Source: Prevotella heparinolytica (lineage in GTDB: Bacteria > Bacteroidota > Bacteroidia > Bacteroidales > Bacteroidaceae). From it: a stretch of 64,000 nucleotides of DNA. The position numbers and the translations under genes were made by a program. Under the pieces are notes generated by a model. That model had not been told where the DNA came from. It worked only from the letters and a program-made list of their open reading frames with translations, and did no database searches. The stretch is taken from contig NZ_SLXB01000019.1 of the NCBI RefSeq assembly GCF_004342845.1, positions 21,403-85,402 of the forward strand. Reading direction: 5' to 3'. This document shows positions 26,433 to 35,396 of this stretch, one piece after another; position 1 is the first letter of the stretch, and each line of letters starts with the position of its first letter.

Positions 26433-27367
26433 TGGGTAATAAATGCCTCTCTTTGATGAGAGAGAGTGTTCCGGCTGTTGTCGTAACAATGCTTTTCTTG
26501 ATACTGACGGCGCTCTGTATCGGACTCCGTCCGGAGCATCTCCTGATGACAGTCGTGTTTTTTGTCCTGTTCCTTGCAGGAAAGGCTTCTCGTAAGTTGG
26601 TTGTGGCCTTATTGCCTTTCTTTATATTCGGCATTTCGTATGATTGGATGCGCGTGTATCCCAACTATATGGTCAGTCCGATTGATATAAAAGGTTTGTA
26701 TGAAGCCGAAAAATCCCTATTCGGTTTATCCTTTGGCGGTGTTACTCTTATTCCTTGCGAATATTTTGCTTTGAACCATTGTCCGGCGGCAGACTTTTTT
26801 GCCGGAATATTCTATCTGTGCTGGGTACCTGTTCCCATAGCTTTCGGACTATGGTTGTATTTAAAGGGATACCGCAGCGTGTATCTGCGTTTTGCATTGG
26901 CATTCCTGTTGGTCAATCTGATTGGTTTTGCAGGGTACTACATCCATCCGGCAGCTCCTCCTTGGTATGTTATGAATTATGGCTTTGAGCCTGTGCTCGA
27001 CACTCCGGGCAATGTAGCCGGCTTGAGACGCTTTGACGAATTATTGGGGTGTGCTGTCTTCGATTCCATCTATGGACGGAATGCGAATGTTTTTGCGGCA
27101 GTGCCTTCGCTTCATGCAGCCTATATGGTGGTGACTCTGGTCTATTCTATTATCAATCATTGCAGAAAATGGTTGATAGCTTTATTTGCCGTCATCATGG
27201 TCGGTATCTGGTGGACGGCAGTCTATTCAGGCCATCATTACCTGATTGATGTGTTGCTGGGCATTCTCTGTGCCATGTTGGGCATTCTGCTCTTTGAAAA
27301 AGGGTTGATGAGATGGGAGGTTTTCAGACGCTTCTTTGAGAGATATGCCCGTTATATCGGCAGATAG
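26432..27367 (+). CDS. AUR1/PAP2-like inositol phosphosphingolipid synthase
   Basis: A 311-residue polytopic membrane protein with the phosphatase/transferase motifs of fungal inositol phosphorylceramide synthase (AUR1): GYYIHPAAPPWY (about residue 169), VPSLHAAY (about 226) and YSGHHYLIDVLLG (about 268, catalytic histidines and aspartate). It is expected to transfer the inositol-phosphate head group onto ceramide-type sphingolipid. The start ATG 26432 overlaps the preceding stop by one base; the frame is open upstream inside the previous gene, which is ignored. It closes the inositol lipid operon. Confidence 0.9.
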   Translation: MGNKCLSLMRESVPAVVVTMLFLILTALCIGLRPEHLLMTVVFFVLFLAGKASRKLVVALLPFFIFGISYDWMRVYPNYMVSPIDIKGLYEAEKSLFGLSFGGVTLIPCEYFALNHCPAADFFAGIFYLCWVPVPIAFGLWLYLKGYRSVYLRFALAFLLVNLIGFAGYYIHPAAPPWYVMNYGFEPVLDTPGNVAGLRRFDELLGCAVFDSIYGRNANVFAAVPSLHAAYMVVTLVYSIINHCRKWLIALFAVIMVGIWWTAVYSGHHYLIDVLLGILCAMLGILLFEKGLMRWEVFRRFFERYARYIGR

Positions 27368-27579
27368 TTTACGTGTCGATTTCCAAAAGATTTTCTTTTC
27401 ATAACTCCGCTCGTTCGCTTGAGCAACCTTTATAAACTTGAATCCGTGACTTGGCGGTGGATGCTGATAATGTAATAATGATTTATTATCGCAAGGCAAT
27501 CTTCGGTGAAGAGGACGGAAGTAGAGTCCTCCCCCCCCTTCAGAAGACCTTCTGACGAGGGGGTACTTAAGTATACTAC

Positions 27580-27922
27580 CCGGGTTCGGGATAAGAAGCA
27601 GGTCGATAACCTCACCCGGCGGCCTGTGTTTTAAAGTAAATTACCTTTGATTATCAATCGTTTATCCTTGACCTATCAGACACTTGCCTCTGACGGCTCA
27701 AACACTTGTGTCTGTCACGTCAAACACAAGTGTCTGTCGGCTTGGACACTTGCCTCTGTCACGACAAAGGATTGCAGCTGTCAGACAGGGGGAGGATGGT
27801 CGGCGTAAAAGGCCCTCTTCTGCCTAATCGCCGTAAACCGGTGCATTCAGGAAATATCCGTCCGATAACAGAATGCAGCCCCTCATTTTTAGCAAAAGGA
27901 ACTACCTGCCCCGAATTCAGAT
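27580..27922 (+). mobile_element. Non-autonomous MITE-like element, copy 2
   Basis: 343 bases, plus-strand copy of the element at 8990-9330 (which lies inverted). Ends are imperfect inverted repeats (CCGGGTTCGGG; right end reads ATCTGAATTCGGG on the other strand). It is flanked by a perfect 10-base target duplication. The spacing between the CTAAGTATA-type blocks on either side is 375 bases, which is the element plus one duplication (353) plus 22, so removing it restores the 22-bp register of element B. It contains its own 22-bp array (27675-27765). A 72-codon frame at 27706 is repeat-derived. Confidence 0.85.
27675..27765. repeat. 22-bp palindromic array inside mobile element copy 2
   Basis: Four units of about 22 bases alternate in orientation: CAGACACTTGCCTCTGACGG, then AAACACTTGTGTCTGTCACG, AAACACAAGTGTCTGTCGG and GGACACTTGCCTCTGTCACG. 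They match the units at 9150-9255 in the other element copy. Confidence 0.75.
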
Positions 27923-28188
27923 AGTATACTACTGAGACTCCCTAAGTATAGGACTGAGACATCCTCGATATGAGAGCGACCTGACTTTGTCTTTTTTTTC
28001 GGCTTATCGAAGTCTTTTTAAACGATGGTTTTGGCAGGATTTTCCAATGTCGGATGATTGTCGGGCTTGAATGAATAATTATATTAAAAGTTCTTATTAT
28101 TTCAATCCGGATGTAATGGAAGATTTTCCTGGAAAATTGTGGGAAATGGCTTTATTTATGACAAAATGATTAATAATACCCCCTGCTG

Positions 28189-28219
28189 TTTGTGCTTGCT
28201 TAAAAAAACTCTATCTTTG
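28189..28219 (+). promoter_or_regulatory. Predicted promoter of the first SusC/SusD operon
   Basis: TTTG (28189-28192), 19 bases, TATCTTTG (28212-28219): an ideal promoter, giving a leader of about 37 bases. Confidence 0.7.
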
Positions 28220-28259
28220 TGTCGTTAATTTTATTTTTTATTGAGGTTTTGTAAAGGCC

Positions 28260-31200
28260 ATGTTTCTTGTTTCAGACTCTTTGCGGATTGCTTTAAGTCG
28301 AGTTAACCTTGATAAGATAATCAAAAACCAATCAGTTGTGTTAAGAAATCTAAAATTGGGGGGGGTGATTCTCTCTCTTTGGTGTGGGGGAGTTCAACCC
28401 TCGTTTGCTGCAAATGCGGCAGGTTATGAAGTCGTTCAACAAAACGGCACATGTACCGGTATTGTAAAAGACAGCACAGGCGAAACCATTATTGGTGCTT
28501 CTGTCTTAGTCAAAGGAACTTCCAACGGAACGATTACCGGTATCGACGGCGATTTTTCACTCAGAAATGTTCCTCAAGGAAGTATTATTCAAATCTCATT
28601 CGTCGGTTATCAGACACAGGAAGTCAGATGGACGGGAACACCATTGAACATTATCTTGAAAGATGACAGCAAAATGCTGGAAGAAGTGGTGGTAGTGGGC
28701 TTCGGTACACAGAAAAAGGTGAACCTTACAGGATCCGTATCTACGGTGGATTCCAAAACGCTTGCTTCACGTCCGGTCAATTCGGTTGTCGACGCTTTGC
28801 AGGGTGCGGTTCCGGGTATGAATTTTTCCGTAGGGAAACAAGGCGGTGCCTTGAACTCGGACAAACAATTCAATATTCGTGGTACAGGTACTATCGGCGA
28901 AGGTTCTTCAGTTTCTCCTTTGGTTTTGATTGACGGTATGGAGGGAGACTTGAACATGTTGAATCCACAAGATATCGAAAACATTTCCGTCTTGAAAGAC
29001 GCTTCAGCCTCGTCTATCTACGGTTCGCGTGCAGCGGGAGGCGTAATTCTGGTGACAACCAAGAGTGGACGTGCCGGTAAAACTTCCATCAATTACAACA
29101 ACAGTTTCCGCTTCAACTCTCCGTTGAATATGCCTGAGATGATGGATTCCTATACTTGGGCCAATTATATGAATGCGGCGAGCGTAAATTCCGGAAACGG
29201 TATCTGGTTCTCGGATAATAAACTTGCACTCATGAAGAAAGCGCAAAGCGATCCAAGCATTCCTAAGATGTATGCCAATAAAAACAACCGTTGGGAAGTG
29301 TGGGACGCGATGGATTTGCTTCCGGTGGCCAATACCGACTGGTTGAAAGAACATTTCGGCAACAGCTTTTCACAAGAACACACCTTGAGTGTCAACGGTG
29401 GCAGCGAGAACATGCAATACTATTTCTCTGCCAATTATCTGGCTCAAGAGGGCATCCTGCGTCATGGAGACGAAAATAAACAACGCTATGGCGTGACGGG
29501 CAAAATCAATGCCGGCCTTGCCGATTGGCTGAAGATGGGATACAGCATCCGCTTTACCCGCACGGACTTTGAAAATCCTTCGAACATCGGCACCGATGGA
29601 GGTTTGTTTTATCATAATGTCTGTCGCTATTGGCCCATCGTTCCGGTGACCGATCCTAATGGATACTATGTTCCCGAGTCATTCGTCGGGCTGCTGAAAG
29701 ACGGAGGTAAATACAACAGGCAGTACGATGTCTTGGCACAACAGCTCAGTTTGCAACTTACTCCCATGAAAGGTTGGATTGTCAATGCCGAACTGAATTA
29801 CCGTATCATTAACGAGAATCAGCATACAGACTGGCTCACCGTTAATGCTTATGATGTGGATAAGAATCCTTACGTGGCCTTTAATGGCGTGTCGAGTGTG
29901 AAAGAGTATACTTATAAGAGCAATTATTTCAACCCGAACATCTTCACCGAATACAGTCGTTCTTTTGGCGACCACAATGCTAAAATCATGGTCGGCTTCC
30001 AAAGCGAATGGTTGCGCCAACGCTCTGTGACGGCTCAACAAGACGGTATCCTTTCCGGATTGCCCACACTGGATACTACCAGCGATAATGCCCGCGTGAA
30101 AGGAGAATACCAAAGCTGGGCTACAGCCGGATTTTTCGGACGCTTGAATTACGACTACAAAGGACGCTATTTGTTTGAAGCCAATTTGCGCTACGATGGT
30201 TCGTCACGTTTCCTACGCGCCAATCGCTGGAATTGGTTCCCCTCTTTCTCTCTCGGATGGAACATTGCACAAGAAAAATTCTGGGAAAACCTGTCAGGAA
30301 CTGTAAATATGCTGAAGTTACGTGCTTCGTGGGGACAATTGGGCAATCAAAATACGGAAAACTGGTATCCGTTCTATCCCACCATCGGTTACAAGGCAAA
30401 AGATAGCAACTGGTTAGTGAACGGTGTTAAGCCTAATAAATCTTGGCAACCTGCCCTTGTATCTACTCTGCTTACATGGGAGAAGAGCCGTACATGGGAA
30501 ATCGGTCTGGACTGGGGAGCTTTCAATAACCGCCTGACCGGTTCGTTCGGCTACTTCCAGCGTAAAACTTACGACATGGTAGGTCCTGCACCCGAATTGC
30601 CCGATGTACTTGGAGCTAACGCCCCTAAGGTGAACAATTTGGATATGACATCCAAAGGATGGGACTTGCAGATAAGCTGGAGAGATCGGATTAACGATTT
30701 GAGCTATGGTGTCACTCTGTCATTAAGCGACAATGAAGTAGTGATAGATAAATATCCCAATGATTCGAAAGCCCTGAACTTGAAATATTACAAAGGTGCA
30801 CACTTAGGCGATATTTGGGGATATACCACTGTAGGTATTGCTAAAACAGACGAAGAGATGAATGCTCATTTGGCCAAGGTAGACCAAAGCTCTTTGGGCA
30901 GTAATTGGGGAGCCGACGACATCATGTATGCCGACCTGGATGGAGATGGCAAAGTGAACAAAGGAGAAGATAGAGCAGATAAGTCCGGTGACTATCGTAT
31001 CATCGGTAACTCCAATCCGCGATATAATTTCGGTTTGAATATAGATGCAGCTTACAAAGGATTTGACTTGAAACTTTTCTTCCAAGGCACATTGAAGCGC
31101 GATTACGCAATCGGACAAAACGATGCTGTATTCTGGGGAGGAAGCGTAAACAAATGGCAGGCTTTGGGATTCAAAGAACATTTGGATTATTTCCGTCCGG

Positions 31201-31535
31201 ATGCCAACGACCCGTTGGGACAGAATATCGACAGCTATTATCCTCGTGTGGCATGGGGCAGTAGCAAAAACCAGCATGTACAGACCAGGTATCTGCAGAA
31301 TGCCGCATACGGACGTCTGAAGAACGTTACTTTGGGATATACACTGCCTAAAGAGGTTACCAAGAAGTTCTATGTGGAAAATCTCCGCGTGTTTGTATCG
31401 GGTGAGAACCTGCTGACCATTACCGATTTTACGAAACTGGCTGATCCGGAATTGATTGATGCCTCCGGCTGGGGGTTCGGTAAGACTTATCCGTTGGCTA
31501 AGACCGTGTCGTTAGGTTTGAGCGTCACTTTCTAA
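28260..31535 (+). CDS. SusC-like TonB-dependent outer-membrane transporter (pair 1)
   Basis: A 1091-residue porin-type importer. After an N-terminal lead and signal-like segment (GGVILSLWCGGVQPSFAANA) comes a carboxypeptidase-regulatory-like domain (about 63-135: GIVKDSTGETIIGASVLVKG), a TonB box-like EEVVVVGFGTQKK, the plug domain with VLIDGMEGDL and IYGSRAAGGVILVTTKSG, and a C-terminal 22-strand barrel ending SLGLSVTF. It imports a ligand captured by the SusD partner with energy from TonB. The neighbouring susD is 57 bases downstream. No regulator or glycan-degrading enzyme lies beside it, so the substrate cannot be guessed. The extended N-terminus before the signal segment is unusual; ATG further in may be the true start. 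Confidence 0.93.
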   Translation: MFLVSDSLRIALSRVNLDKIIKNQSVVLRNLKLGGVILSLWCGGVQPSFAANAAGYEVVQQNGTCTGIVKDSTGETIIGASVLVKGTSNGTITGIDGDFSLRNVPQGSIIQISFVGYQTQEVRWTGTPLNIILKDDSKMLEEVVVVGFGTQKKVNLTGSVSTVDSKTLASRPVNSVVDALQGAVPGMNFSVGKQGGALNSDKQFNIRGTGTIGEGSSVSPLVLIDGMEGDLNMLNPQDIENISVLKDASASSIYGSRAAGGVILVTTKSGRAGKTSINYNNSFRFNSPLNMPEMMDSYTWANYMNAASVNSGNGIWFSDNKLALMKKAQSDPSIPKMYANKNNRWEVWDAMDLLPVANTDWLKEHFGNSFSQEHTLSVNGGSENMQYYFSANYLAQEGILRHGDENKQRYGVTGKINAGLADWLKMGYSIRFTRTDFENPSNIGTDGGLFYHNVCRYWPIVPVTDPNGYYVPESFVGLLKDGGKYNRQYDVLAQQLSLQLTPMKGWIVNAELNYRIINENQHTDWLTVNAYDVDKNPYVAFNGVSSVKEYTYKSNYFNPNIFTEYSRSFGDHNAKIMVGFQSEWLRQRSVTAQQDGILSGLPTLDTTSDNARVKGEYQSWATAGFFGRLNYDYKGRYLFEANLRYDGSSRFLRANRWNWFPSFSLGWNIAQEKFWENLSGTVNMLKLRASWGQLGNQNTENWYPFYPTIGYKAKDSNWLVNGVKPNKSWQPALVSTLLTWEKSRTWEIGLDWGAFNNRLTGSFGYFQRKTYDMVGPAPELPDVLGANAPKVNNLDMTSKGWDLQISWRDRINDLSYGVTLSLSDNEVVIDKYPNDSKALNLKYYKGAHLGDIWGYTTVGIAKTDEEMNAHLAKVDQSSLGSNWGADDIMYADLDGDGKVNKGEDRADKSGDYRIIGNSNPRYNFGLNIDAAYKGFDLKLFFQGTLKRDYAIGQNDAVFWGGSVNKWQALGFKEHLDYFRPDANDPLGQNIDSYYPRVAWGSSKNQHVQTRYLQNAAYGRLKNVTLGYTLPKEVTKKFYVENLRVFVSGENLLTITDFTKLADPELIDASGWGFGKTYPLAKTVSLGLSVTF

Positions 31536-31592
31536 ACGGAAAAACAGGAACTCACTTATTAACCCGTTATTAATTAGCAAAATCATAAAATT

Positions 31593-33614
31593 ATGAAAAT
31601 AAAATATCTATCTATACTTTTGCTGGGTGCTTCACTCACCGCATGCAATGATTTTCTGGACAAAATGCCCGAAAGTTCGGTCACGCCCAATGCTTATTTC
31701 ACCGCAGAGGCTGATCTTGCGGCTTATGCCATCAATCTGTATAATTTCACGAGTATCGAACCCGGAAGTTACGGCATCAGTGTCTTCGGCAATGACAATG
31801 CTACGGACAACCAAGCATCCGTAGATTACTCTACCCGCTGGGTACCGGGCGAGTGGAAAGTGCCTTCTACTACCGACCCCAAGAAAAAGGAACAACCTTG
31901 GAACTTCTTCCAGATACGCGATTGTAACTATTTCTTCGATCAGGTACTGCCCAGATACGAGGCCAAAAAAATATCCGGTTCCGAAGCGAATATTCGTCAT
32001 TATATTGGTGAAATGTACATGTTGCGTGCATACGCCTACTTCGATAAGTTACAGGCCATTGGCGACTGTCCGATCATAGAAACTGCTTTGGAAGACGTGG
32101 AGGAGACGCTGGTAAAGGCGTCTGCGCGTCAACCTCGTCACAAAGTGGCGCGTTTCATTCTGTCTGATTTGGACAAAGCAATTGAATTCCTGTCTGAAAC
32201 GGGGCCCGGTGGTAAGAACCGAATCACTAAAGCCGCTGCCCAATTGTTCCGTTCGCGTGTGGCACTCTACGAAGGCACATGGTTGAAGCATCACAAAGGA
32301 ACGGCTTTTGTTCCGGGAGGTAAAGGCTGGCCGGGCAATAGTGCCGATTTGCAAGGATTCGACATCGATAGTGAAATAAACTATTTCTTGACGGAGGCGA
32401 TGACTTCGGCTAAGATTATCGGTGACAAACTGGTAGATAATCTGGTTGAAAATACCGACACCCCCGAAGGAATGGATGGAAAATTCAACAGTCTGAATCC
32501 TTACTATACCATGTTCTGCGACGTAGATATGAACGGGTATAGCGAAGTGTTGATGTGGCGCGCTTATAATGAATCCCAACAGGTGACTCATAACATTCAG
32601 ATGCAGTTGCAAAACAACGGAGGTGGTTCGGGATGGACACGCGGACTGGTCAATTCGTTCCTTATGAAAAACGGATTGCCCATATATGCAGCCGCATCGG
32701 GTTACGATGTGGAATGGGAAAAACAAGGCATAGCCAAAACGCTGCAAAACCGTGATTCGCGCATTCGCCTCTTCACAAAGAAAGACGGCGACATCGACAA
32801 TTACAATGCCGATGGAACAGAGAACAAGGTTGATTTCACATGGATTGTGAAAGGCAACAACGAGACCCGTATGGTGACAGGTTTCGCCCTCAAGAAAGGC
32901 AAGCATTACAATGACTACATGCAGACATTGCACCACAAAGGTACTACCGGAAGCATCATCTTCCGTGGTACGGAAGCTCTGCTGAACTATATGGAGGCTT
33001 GCTATGAAAAGAACAAGAACGTGGATGCCACTGCCGACAAATATTGGAAAGCTCTTCGCCGTCGTGCAAAGGTGAGTGAAGACTATCAAGCCACCATTGC
33101 GGCTACCGATATGAACGAAGAAGCCAAAGGTGACTTTGGGGCTTATTCGCACGGACAACTGATAGATGCCACGCTCTATAACATCCGCCGCGAACGCCGT
33201 AACGAGTTTATCGGTGAAGGAATGCGCTGGGCCGACTTGAAACGTTGGAGAGCATGCGATCAAGTGAAAAACTACCACATTGAGGGTATGCGCTACTGGG
33301 GAAGTATTTACCAGGGAAAACTGACTGATAAGGAAGGAAGAGACTTGGTTTTGGTTGATGTGGAAGGAGGCAAAGGTAACATTTCCTCTGAGAGCATAAG
33401 CGGTGTTTATATGCGCCCGTATCAAAACAGTAAGGTGAACAATTCAGTATTCAATGGTTATAACTTTACACCCGCACACTACCTCAGCCCATTGCCGCAA
33501 AGTACATTCCGTCAAACGGCCGGCGGAGATAAAACCGATTTGAACACATCGGTGGTTTATCAAAATCCGGGATGGCCAAAAGTAAGCGGTGAGGGAGCAG
33601 TTTCCGTAGAGTAA
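31593..33614 (+). CDS. SusD-like nutrient-binding lipoprotein (pair 1)
   Basis: A 673-residue surface lipoprotein of the RagB/SusD family. The signal peptide ends at lipobox cysteine 18 (ASLTACND), followed by FLDKMPESSVTPNAYF, a common SusD start. The N-terminal TPR-like helical frame and the later RRERRNEFIGEGMRWADLKRW block are diagnostic. It caps the SusC channel and binds the ligand at the cell surface. It is the second and last gene of this operon; a bidirectional terminator at 33673 follows. Confidence 0.95.
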   Translation: MKIKYLSILLLGASLTACNDFLDKMPESSVTPNAYFTAEADLAAYAINLYNFTSIEPGSYGISVFGNDNATDNQASVDYSTRWVPGEWKVPSTTDPKKKEQPWNFFQIRDCNYFFDQVLPRYEAKKISGSEANIRHYIGEMYMLRAYAYFDKLQAIGDCPIIETALEDVEETLVKASARQPRHKVARFILSDLDKAIEFLSETGPGGKNRITKAAAQLFRSRVALYEGTWLKHHKGTAFVPGGKGWPGNSADLQGFDIDSEINYFLTEAMTSAKIIGDKLVDNLVENTDTPEGMDGKFNSLNPYYTMFCDVDMNGYSEVLMWRAYNESQQVTHNIQMQLQNNGGGSGWTRGLVNSFLMKNGLPIYAAASGYDVEWEKQGIAKTLQNRDSRIRLFTKKDGDIDNYNADGTENKVDFTWIVKGNNETRMVTGFALKKGKHYNDYMQTLHHKGTTGSIIFRGTEALLNYMEACYEKNKNVDATADKYWKALRRRAKVSEDYQATIAATDMNEEAKGDFGAYSHGQLIDATLYNIRRERRNEFIGEGMRWADLKRWRACDQVKNYHIEGMRYWGSIYQGKLTDKEGRDLVLVDVEGGKGNISSESISGVYMRPYQNSKVNNSVFNGYNFTPAHYLSPLPQSTFRQTAGGDKTDLNTSVVYQNPGWPKVSGEGAVSVE

Positions 33615-33672
33615 CACTCTGATATATGGAGGAGCGCTGGTTTCTCCATATATTTTGAATTGATATCAAATA

Positions 33673-33716
33673 AAAAAGAACAGCGGAGATTTTAATGCTT
33701 TCCGCCGTTCTTTTTT
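33673..33716. terminator. Bidirectional terminator between susD and rng
   Basis: AAAAAAGAACAGCGGA (33673-33688) pairs with TCCGCCGTTCTTTTTT (33701-33716), one mismatch. With A-tract and T-tract on either side it can stop both converging transcripts. It begins directly at the rng stop codon. Confidence 0.9.
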
Positions 33717-35289
33717 ATTTGATTTCAATTTCTTCCTTCATGTCAATTTCTTCCCCTTGCGGGTCATAGAAGACATATTGCAGAAACGCAAGTTTTTGGT
33801 TTGGAATAATCTTGATGCCGAATCCGTACTTCATTTGCCATTTTCGCTTCAAGGAAACGATTCCCTGATTGACGTAGGCGGCAATGTACGGATGGATGTG
33901 TAACGAGAACTTCTTAATCTTCAGTTTGTTGACCAGATAATCAATTTTATTCTCCAGAGTGTCTGTAAAGAGGATGGATGATTTGATAGAACCTTTTCCA
34001 AAGCAGGTAGGGCATGTTTCCATCGTATTTACATCCATAGCCGGGCGTACGCGCTGGCGTGTAATCTGCATCAGCCCGAATTTGCTTAGTGGCAAGATGT
34101 TATGGCGTGCTCTGTCTTTTTGCATATTGGCACACATGCGCTCATAGAGCTTCTGGCGGTTTTCGGCTTCATTCATGTCAATGAAATCTACTACAATGAT
34201 TCCCCCCATATCTCTCAGCCTTAACTGGCGGGCCAATTCATCGGCTGCACCCAGATTTACCTCTAATGCATTCCCTTCTTGTCCGTTGGCGTTCTTGGTG
34301 CGGTTTCCGCTGTTAACATCTACTACATGGAGTGCCTCGGTATGTTCAATAATCAGGTAAGCGCCACTCTTGTACGAAACAGTCTTGCCGAATGATGCCT
34401 TGATTTGTTTGGTGATACCGAAATTGTCGTAAATAGGGAGTTGCCCTTTATATTGTTTTACGATTCCGGCCCGTTCAGGGGCGATGAGAACTACGTAGTC
34501 CTTTATTTCATGGAACACGGCTTCATCATTGATGTAGATGTTTTCGAATGAAGGATTAAACAAGTCGCGCAGCAGTCCTACGGCACGGCTGGTTTCTTCG
34601 TAAATCAGGGTAGGGTACTTAGTTGCTTTTTGTACCTTGCCGATGGCTTCCTCCCAATGTCTAAGTAATACTTTAAGCTCTCCATCAAGTTCGGCAACGC
34701 GTTTTCCTTCAGCTACAGTGCGGACGATGACTCCGAAATTCTTCGGTTTGATGCTCATCAGCAGTTGCTTGAGGCGGGCACGTTCTTCGCTCGATTTAAT
34801 TTTTTGTGATACGGAAACCTTATCGTTGAAAGGAATCAGCACAAGATATCTTCCGGCAAAAGACAATTCGGAAGTTAGACGTGGGCCTTTGGTCGAGATA
34901 GGTTCTTTGACGATTTGCACCACAACTTCCTGTCCTACGTTGAGGGTGTTGGATACTGTTCCATCCTTTTCAAGATCGGGAAGTATGGATGCTTTCGCAA
35001 TCGGGTTTAGTTTCTTTTTGTTGCTTAAAGTTTGCTTTACGTACTTTGCAATGGAGTTAAATTGAGGACCTAAGTCCTGGTAATGAAGAAAAGCGTCTTT
35101 CTCGTAGCCTACATCCACAAAGCAAGCATTCAGTCCGGGCATCAACTTCTTGACGCGGCCTAAATACATGTTGCCCACAGCAAAGGAGAGACTTCTGCCT
35201 TCGCTTTGCAGTTCCACTAACTGTTTGTCTTCAAGCAGAGCGATGGATACTTCTTTGGGCTGTACGTCTACAACGAGTTCGCTTATCAC
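33715..35289 (-). CDS. rng: Ribonuclease E/G
   Basis: A 524-residue single-strand-specific endoribonuclease that processes rRNA and starts mRNA decay. An S1 RNA-binding domain occupies about residues 36-130 (NMYLGRVKKLMPGLNACFVDVG). The catalytic region contains VVDVNSGN and IIVVDFIDM with metal-binding aspartates, and CPTCFGKG is the zinc-link cysteine motif that holds the dimer. There is no long C-terminal scaffold as in E. coli RNase E, so it is RNase G-like. A hairpin at 35330 separates it from the upstream small ribosomal protein gene. Confidence 0.95.
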   Translation of the reverse strand: MISELVVDVQPKEVSIALLEDKQLVELQSEGRSLSFAVGNMYLGRVKKLMPGLNACFVDVGYEKDAFLHYQDLGPQFNSIAKYVKQTLSNKKKLNPIAKASILPDLEKDGTVSNTLNVGQEVVVQIVKEPISTKGPRLTSELSFAGRYLVLIPFNDKVSVSQKIKSSEERARLKQLLMSIKPKNFGVIVRTVAEGKRVAELDGELKVLLRHWEEAIGKVQKATKYPTLIYEETSRAVGLLRDLFNPSFENIYINDEAVFHEIKDYVVLIAPERAGIVKQYKGQLPIYDNFGITKQIKASFGKTVSYKSGAYLIIEHTEALHVVDVNSGNRTKNANGQEGNALEVNLGAADELARQLRLRDMGGIIVVDFIDMNEAENRQKLYERMCANMQKDRARHNILPLSKFGLMQITRQRVRPAMDVNTMETCPTCFGKGSIKSSILFTDTLENKIDYLVNKLKIKKFSLHIHPYIAAYVNQGIVSLKRKWQMKYGFGIKIIPNQKLAFLQYVFYDPQGEEIDMKEEIEIK

Positions 35290-35329
35290 AATAGTTGTTT
35301 TTTATAATTATTCAATTTACTACTTAAAC

Positions 35330-35374
35330 AAAGAACAAACCCGCGAGACATTTTGCTTCACAAGTTTGTTCTTT
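35330..35374 (-). promoter_or_regulatory. Hairpin between the mS38-like gene and rng
   Basis: AAAGAACAAAC (35330-35340) and GTTTGTTCTTT (35364-35374) are perfect 11-base complements. On the minus strand the stem lies 23 bases after the small gene and 40 bases before rng, with a U-rich tail. It could be a terminator, an attenuator, or an RNase G autoregulation site, as RNase E is known to control its own message through a leader hairpin. Confidence 0.6.
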
Positions 35375-35396
35375 ATTTTGTCTTTCAGACTAAAAA

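Larger units (their letters stand above)
27534..28022 (+). repeat. Element B, copy 1, interrupted by mobile element copy 2
   Basis: The left part (27534-27579) starts with the hairpin CCCCCTTCAGAAG...CTTCTGACGAGGGGG and enters a 22-bp repeat (TTAAGTATACTAC). The right part (27923-28022) continues it (CTAAGTATAGGACTGAG, CCTCGATATGAG) and ends in a T-rich tail. The same sequence without interruption is at 49609-49765. A 10-base duplication AGTATACTAC (27570-27579, 27923-27932) flanks the insert. The remaining stretch 27368-27533 holds no gene that I see. Confidence 0.8.

Noticed and set aside
27531..27538. Run of eight C as a phase-variation tract
   Set aside because: It is intergenic, belongs to the start of element B, and does not lie between a promoter and a start codon in a useful distance.
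27706..27924. 72-codon frame inside mobile element copy 2
   Set aside because: It crosses the palindromic array, has no recognisable start signal and no family resemblance.
32049..33425. 458-codon antisense frame in susD
   Set aside because: It lies fully opposite a clear SusD gene, with no family motifs; long antisense frames arise from codon bias.
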